Positions 33,448-34,985 of a stretch of DNA of 34,985 nucleotides are shown one piece after another (within the stretch, counting starts at the first letter, position 1; each line of letters opens with the position of its first letter). The position numbers were made by a program, and so were the translations under genes. The notes under the pieces are model-generated. The model was not told the DNA's origin. It did no database searches and worked only from the letters and a program-made list of their open reading frames with translations. This DNA comes from Myxococcales bacterium (GTDB taxonomy: Bacteria > Myxococcota_A > Polyangia > Polyangiales > Polyangiaceae). Where the stretch lies: assembly GCA_903642325.1 (NCBI GenBank), contig CAHJWM010000051.1, positions 1 to 34,985 of the forward strand. The letters run 5' to 3'.

Positions 33448-34985
33448 ATGCGTTGGTTCGTCGAAGTATCCCGCGTAGGGGAGAGCAGTGTCGCTGAAGA
33501 ATATTGCGTCCAGGCGAAGCAATGGCAGGCCGCGTTGCAGGAAGCGCGCAAGTTACGCGGCGACAATGGTGCGCTGTCGCAATTTTCGATCGAGCTTCTC
33601 GACTACGGGTACCGCGCGGTCGACCCGACCCTGAAGCTCCGGTACCTCGTGACACAGGCGCCGGACACGGCGCGGTTGACGAGTGCTTCGAGCCATGGTG
33701 CGCCTGCGTTTAGCCCGTCAGTCGCTCCGCCCGTTTCTCTCGGCGCGTCCAACAACGTCATGCCGCGCTCGAGCTCGCGCATCCCGCCGCGACCGGCTTC
33801 GAATGCAGCTCCGCGCGCATCCTCAGTGCCGGGCTCTCAACAATTGGTCGTGCCCGACGACCCCGTCCCCCTGCCGCCGCCCGCCCCCGGTGCGGTCGCA
33901 GAGGCGCCGTCGGCGCCCATTGCCGCGGGCGAACCAGGCGAGCGCTTGCTTCCCAGCTTCGAGCTAGTGCGCGAACGCGCGGAAGAGCCGCGTGTGGACA
34001 GTCCGATCACGTATCGCGAGCTGGCGTTCGCCGTCGCGCCGGGGGTCACGCGCGGCCAGGTGGAGGCGCTGCTCAAAGATCGATACCGCGCAACCGTCGC
34101 CTCGCTGGAGCATCACCCGCCCGGTAAATTCGTGCAGTTGGCCGTGTTCGATCATGTGTTCAAGCGTCGGCCGGAACGCCCGCCGCTGGCCACCTTTGCT
34201 TGGAAGGATTGGCGGGGCGCGCCGGTCTTTGCGTTCCCTGGCTTTGGCGAAGCCCCGATGGGCCCGCTTTCGCAAGTGCCACCTGCTCCGAGCTCTTTTT
34301 CGAGCTTTCCACCCTCTAACGGCGTGTACACAAGTCCCTCTGCGCCACCGAGCTCGGCGGTCGGGTTGTCGCTCTTGCCGCTGCCCTCCGCATCGGCACC
34401 TATCACATCCGCGTCGAGCGACCGCTCGCAGGGCAGCCTTGCACCGTTGCCGATAGTGAAAGTCGAGATGCCGCGCTCGGAGGCGGCGCCGGCCGCTTTG
34501 CCCAAGCCATCCGAGCTAGCGGGCGCGCCCGTCGAGGCCTCGCCCGTCGAGGCCTCGCCCGTCGAGGCCTCGCCTTCGACCGTGCTGTTGGCAACACCAG
34601 TGATCCTCTTGGCATCGCCAGCGGTCGCCGACTCTTCACCCTCGCCCCCCCCGGTGGCAGTGGTCAACCCAGAGCGTATCGCGAAGCAAGGAGTGTCGCT
34701 CCGGCAATGGCTGCCGCCTCCGGCCGAAGCGCTCCCTCCGGGTGCTTCGCCCAGCGCAGAGCCGGTCGCGAGCGCAGAGCCCGTCGCGAACGCAGAGCCG
34801 TCCGCGAACGCAGAGCCGCCCGCGAACGCAGAGCCGCCCGCGAACGCAGAGCCGCCCGCGAACGCAGAGCCCATCGCGGTCGCAGAGCCCATCGCGGTCG
34901 CAGAGCCCATCGCGGTCGCAGAGCCCATCGCGGTCGCAGAGCCGCCCGCGATCGCAGAGCCGCCCGCGGTCGCAGAGCCGCCCGC
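33448..34985 (+). CDS. Pro/Ala-rich protein with two unnamed domains, 3' end missing
   Basis: 512 codons are visible with no stop before the right edge. Residues 1-75 (MRWFVEVSRVGESSVAEEYC, QAALQEARKLRGDNGALSQF, SIELLDYGYRAVDP) form a compact domain that I cannot name. A Ser/Pro-rich linker follows (about 80-180). A second folded block lies at about 187-267 (ITYRELAFAVAPGVTRGQVE, then HHPPGKFVQLAVFDHVFKRR and FAWKDWRGAPVFAFPGF). After that the chain is low-complexity: PVEAS repeated three times (34528-34572), and from 34756 a six-residue repeat AEP(P/V/I/S)A(N/V/S/I) that is still running at the edge. No signal peptide is visible. Codon use stays GC-rich throughout. The ATG at 33448 has a weak ribosome site. 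Function unknown. Confidence 0.75.
   Translation, partial: MRWFVEVSRVGESSVAEEYCVQAKQWQAALQEARKLRGDNGALSQFSIELLDYGYRAVDPTLKLRYLVTQAPDTARLTSASSHGAPAFSPSVAPPVSLGASNNVMPRSSSRIPPRPASNAAPRASSVPGSQQLVVPDDPVPLPPPAPGAVAEAPSAPIAAGEPGERLLPSFELVRERAEEPRVDSPITYRELAFAVAPGVTRGQVEALLKDRYRATVASLEHHPPGKFVQLAVFDHVFKRRPERPPLATFAWKDWRGAPVFAFPGFGEAPMGPLSQVPPAPSSFSSFPPSNGVYTSPSAPPSSAVGLSLLPLPSASAPITSASSDRSQGSLAPLPIVKVEMPRSEAAPAALPKPSELAGAPVEASPVEASPVEASPSTVLLATPVILLASPAVADSSPSPPPVAVVNPERIAKQGVSLRQWLPPPAEALPPGASPSAEPVASAEPVANAEPSANAEPPANAEPPANAEPPANAEPIAVAEPIAVAEPIAVAEPIAVAEPPAIAEPPAVAEPP
34528..34572 (+). repeat. 15-bp coding tandem repeat, three copies
   Basis: CCCGTCGAGGCCTCG occurs three times without mismatch, encoding PVEAS x3 in the linker of the gene starting at 33448. 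Confidence 0.9.
34756..34985 (+). repeat. 18-bp coding tandem repeat, 12 full copies plus partial
   Basis: The unit is GCAGAG-CC(n)-(n)nC-GCG-(A/G)(A/T/G)C, encoding A-E-P-x-A-x. In order, the last three variable residues of the units are VAS, VAN, SAN, PAN x3, IAV x4, PAI, PAV, then a partial PA at the edge. Runs of identical adjacent units (PAN x3, IAV x4) show recent local expansion by slippage or unequal exchange. The reading frame is preserved because the unit is a multiple of three. The array continues outside the window. Confidence 0.95.

Noticed and set aside
33292-33522. 76-codon minus-strand frame in the divergent spacer
   Set aside because: It overlaps the start of the plus-strand gene at 33448 and has no ribosome site or recognisable motif.
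34152-34928. Long minus-strand frame with Gly/Ser/Ala repeats opposite the right-edge gene
   Set aside because: It is the mirror of the 18-bp coding repeat and has no ribosome site. The plus-strand frame has folded-protein-like segments and a sensible start.
34756-34985. Possible CRISPR-like or satellite array
   Set aside because: Units are 18 bases with no spacers and stay in frame within a coding sequence, so it is a protein repeat.

Overview
The window is about 35 kb of high-GC bacterial chromosome with dense, mostly intact genes and no insertion sequence, prophage, CRISPR array, tRNA or rRNA that I can see. The gene content points to a myxobacterium (Myxococcota, probably Polyangiales). 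The signs are a CdnL/CarD-type regulator, a Hanks-type Ser/Thr kinase with a long proline-rich tail, FHA and PilZ proteins, an ECF sigma factor with a membrane TPR partner, a DUF3015 protein, and many lineage-restricted secreted proteins and lipoproteins. The taxonomic placement is inference from gene content.

Region 1 (1-5.1 kb): the start of rpmE (L31) runs off the left edge. Next is a two-gene unit: a Tat-exported DUF362 protein and a membrane polyferredoxin that fuses a NapH/MauN-like half to a NapG/MauM-like half. A Cys-rich gene remnant spread over several frames follows, then a double-FHA protein. Region 2 (5.1-9.1 kb): a small lipoprotein with a hairpin terminator, divergent from a coupled trio of ECF sigma factor, single-pass TPR protein and exported beta-rich protein. 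These converge on smpB and a tiny PilZ-like gene. Region 3 (9.1-13.1 kb): a beta-propeller lactonase, DUF3015 with a clear promoter and terminator, and a DUF4105 (Lnb-like) periplasmic protein.

Region 4 (13.3-18.6 kb): one 1769-residue ORF holds two complete UvrA units in tandem, so four ABC ATPase modules in one chain. Region 5 (18.6-27.0 kb): a long co-directional minus-strand block. In transcription order it reads cdnL, a double pseudo-receiver/PilZ protein, a PduO-type cobalamin adenosyltransferase, peptide deformylase, a Ser/Thr kinase overlapping def by ATGA, a two-ACT protein, a TPR-like protein, a DUF2325-like protein, and nagZ.

Region 6 (27.0-35.0 kb): a lipoprotein, an IHF/HU-type DNA-binding protein with a good sigma-70-like promoter, and two coupled GT-C-like multi-pass membrane proteins, all on the minus strand. 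At the right edge a plus-strand gene of unknown function runs out of the window inside an 18-bp coding tandem repeat.

The strongest candidates for something little described are the DUF362 plus NapH-NapG fusion unit, the double-length UvrA, the sigma/TPR/exported-protein trio, and the coupled pair of GT-C proteins. All functional statements come from reading motifs; no database search was run.
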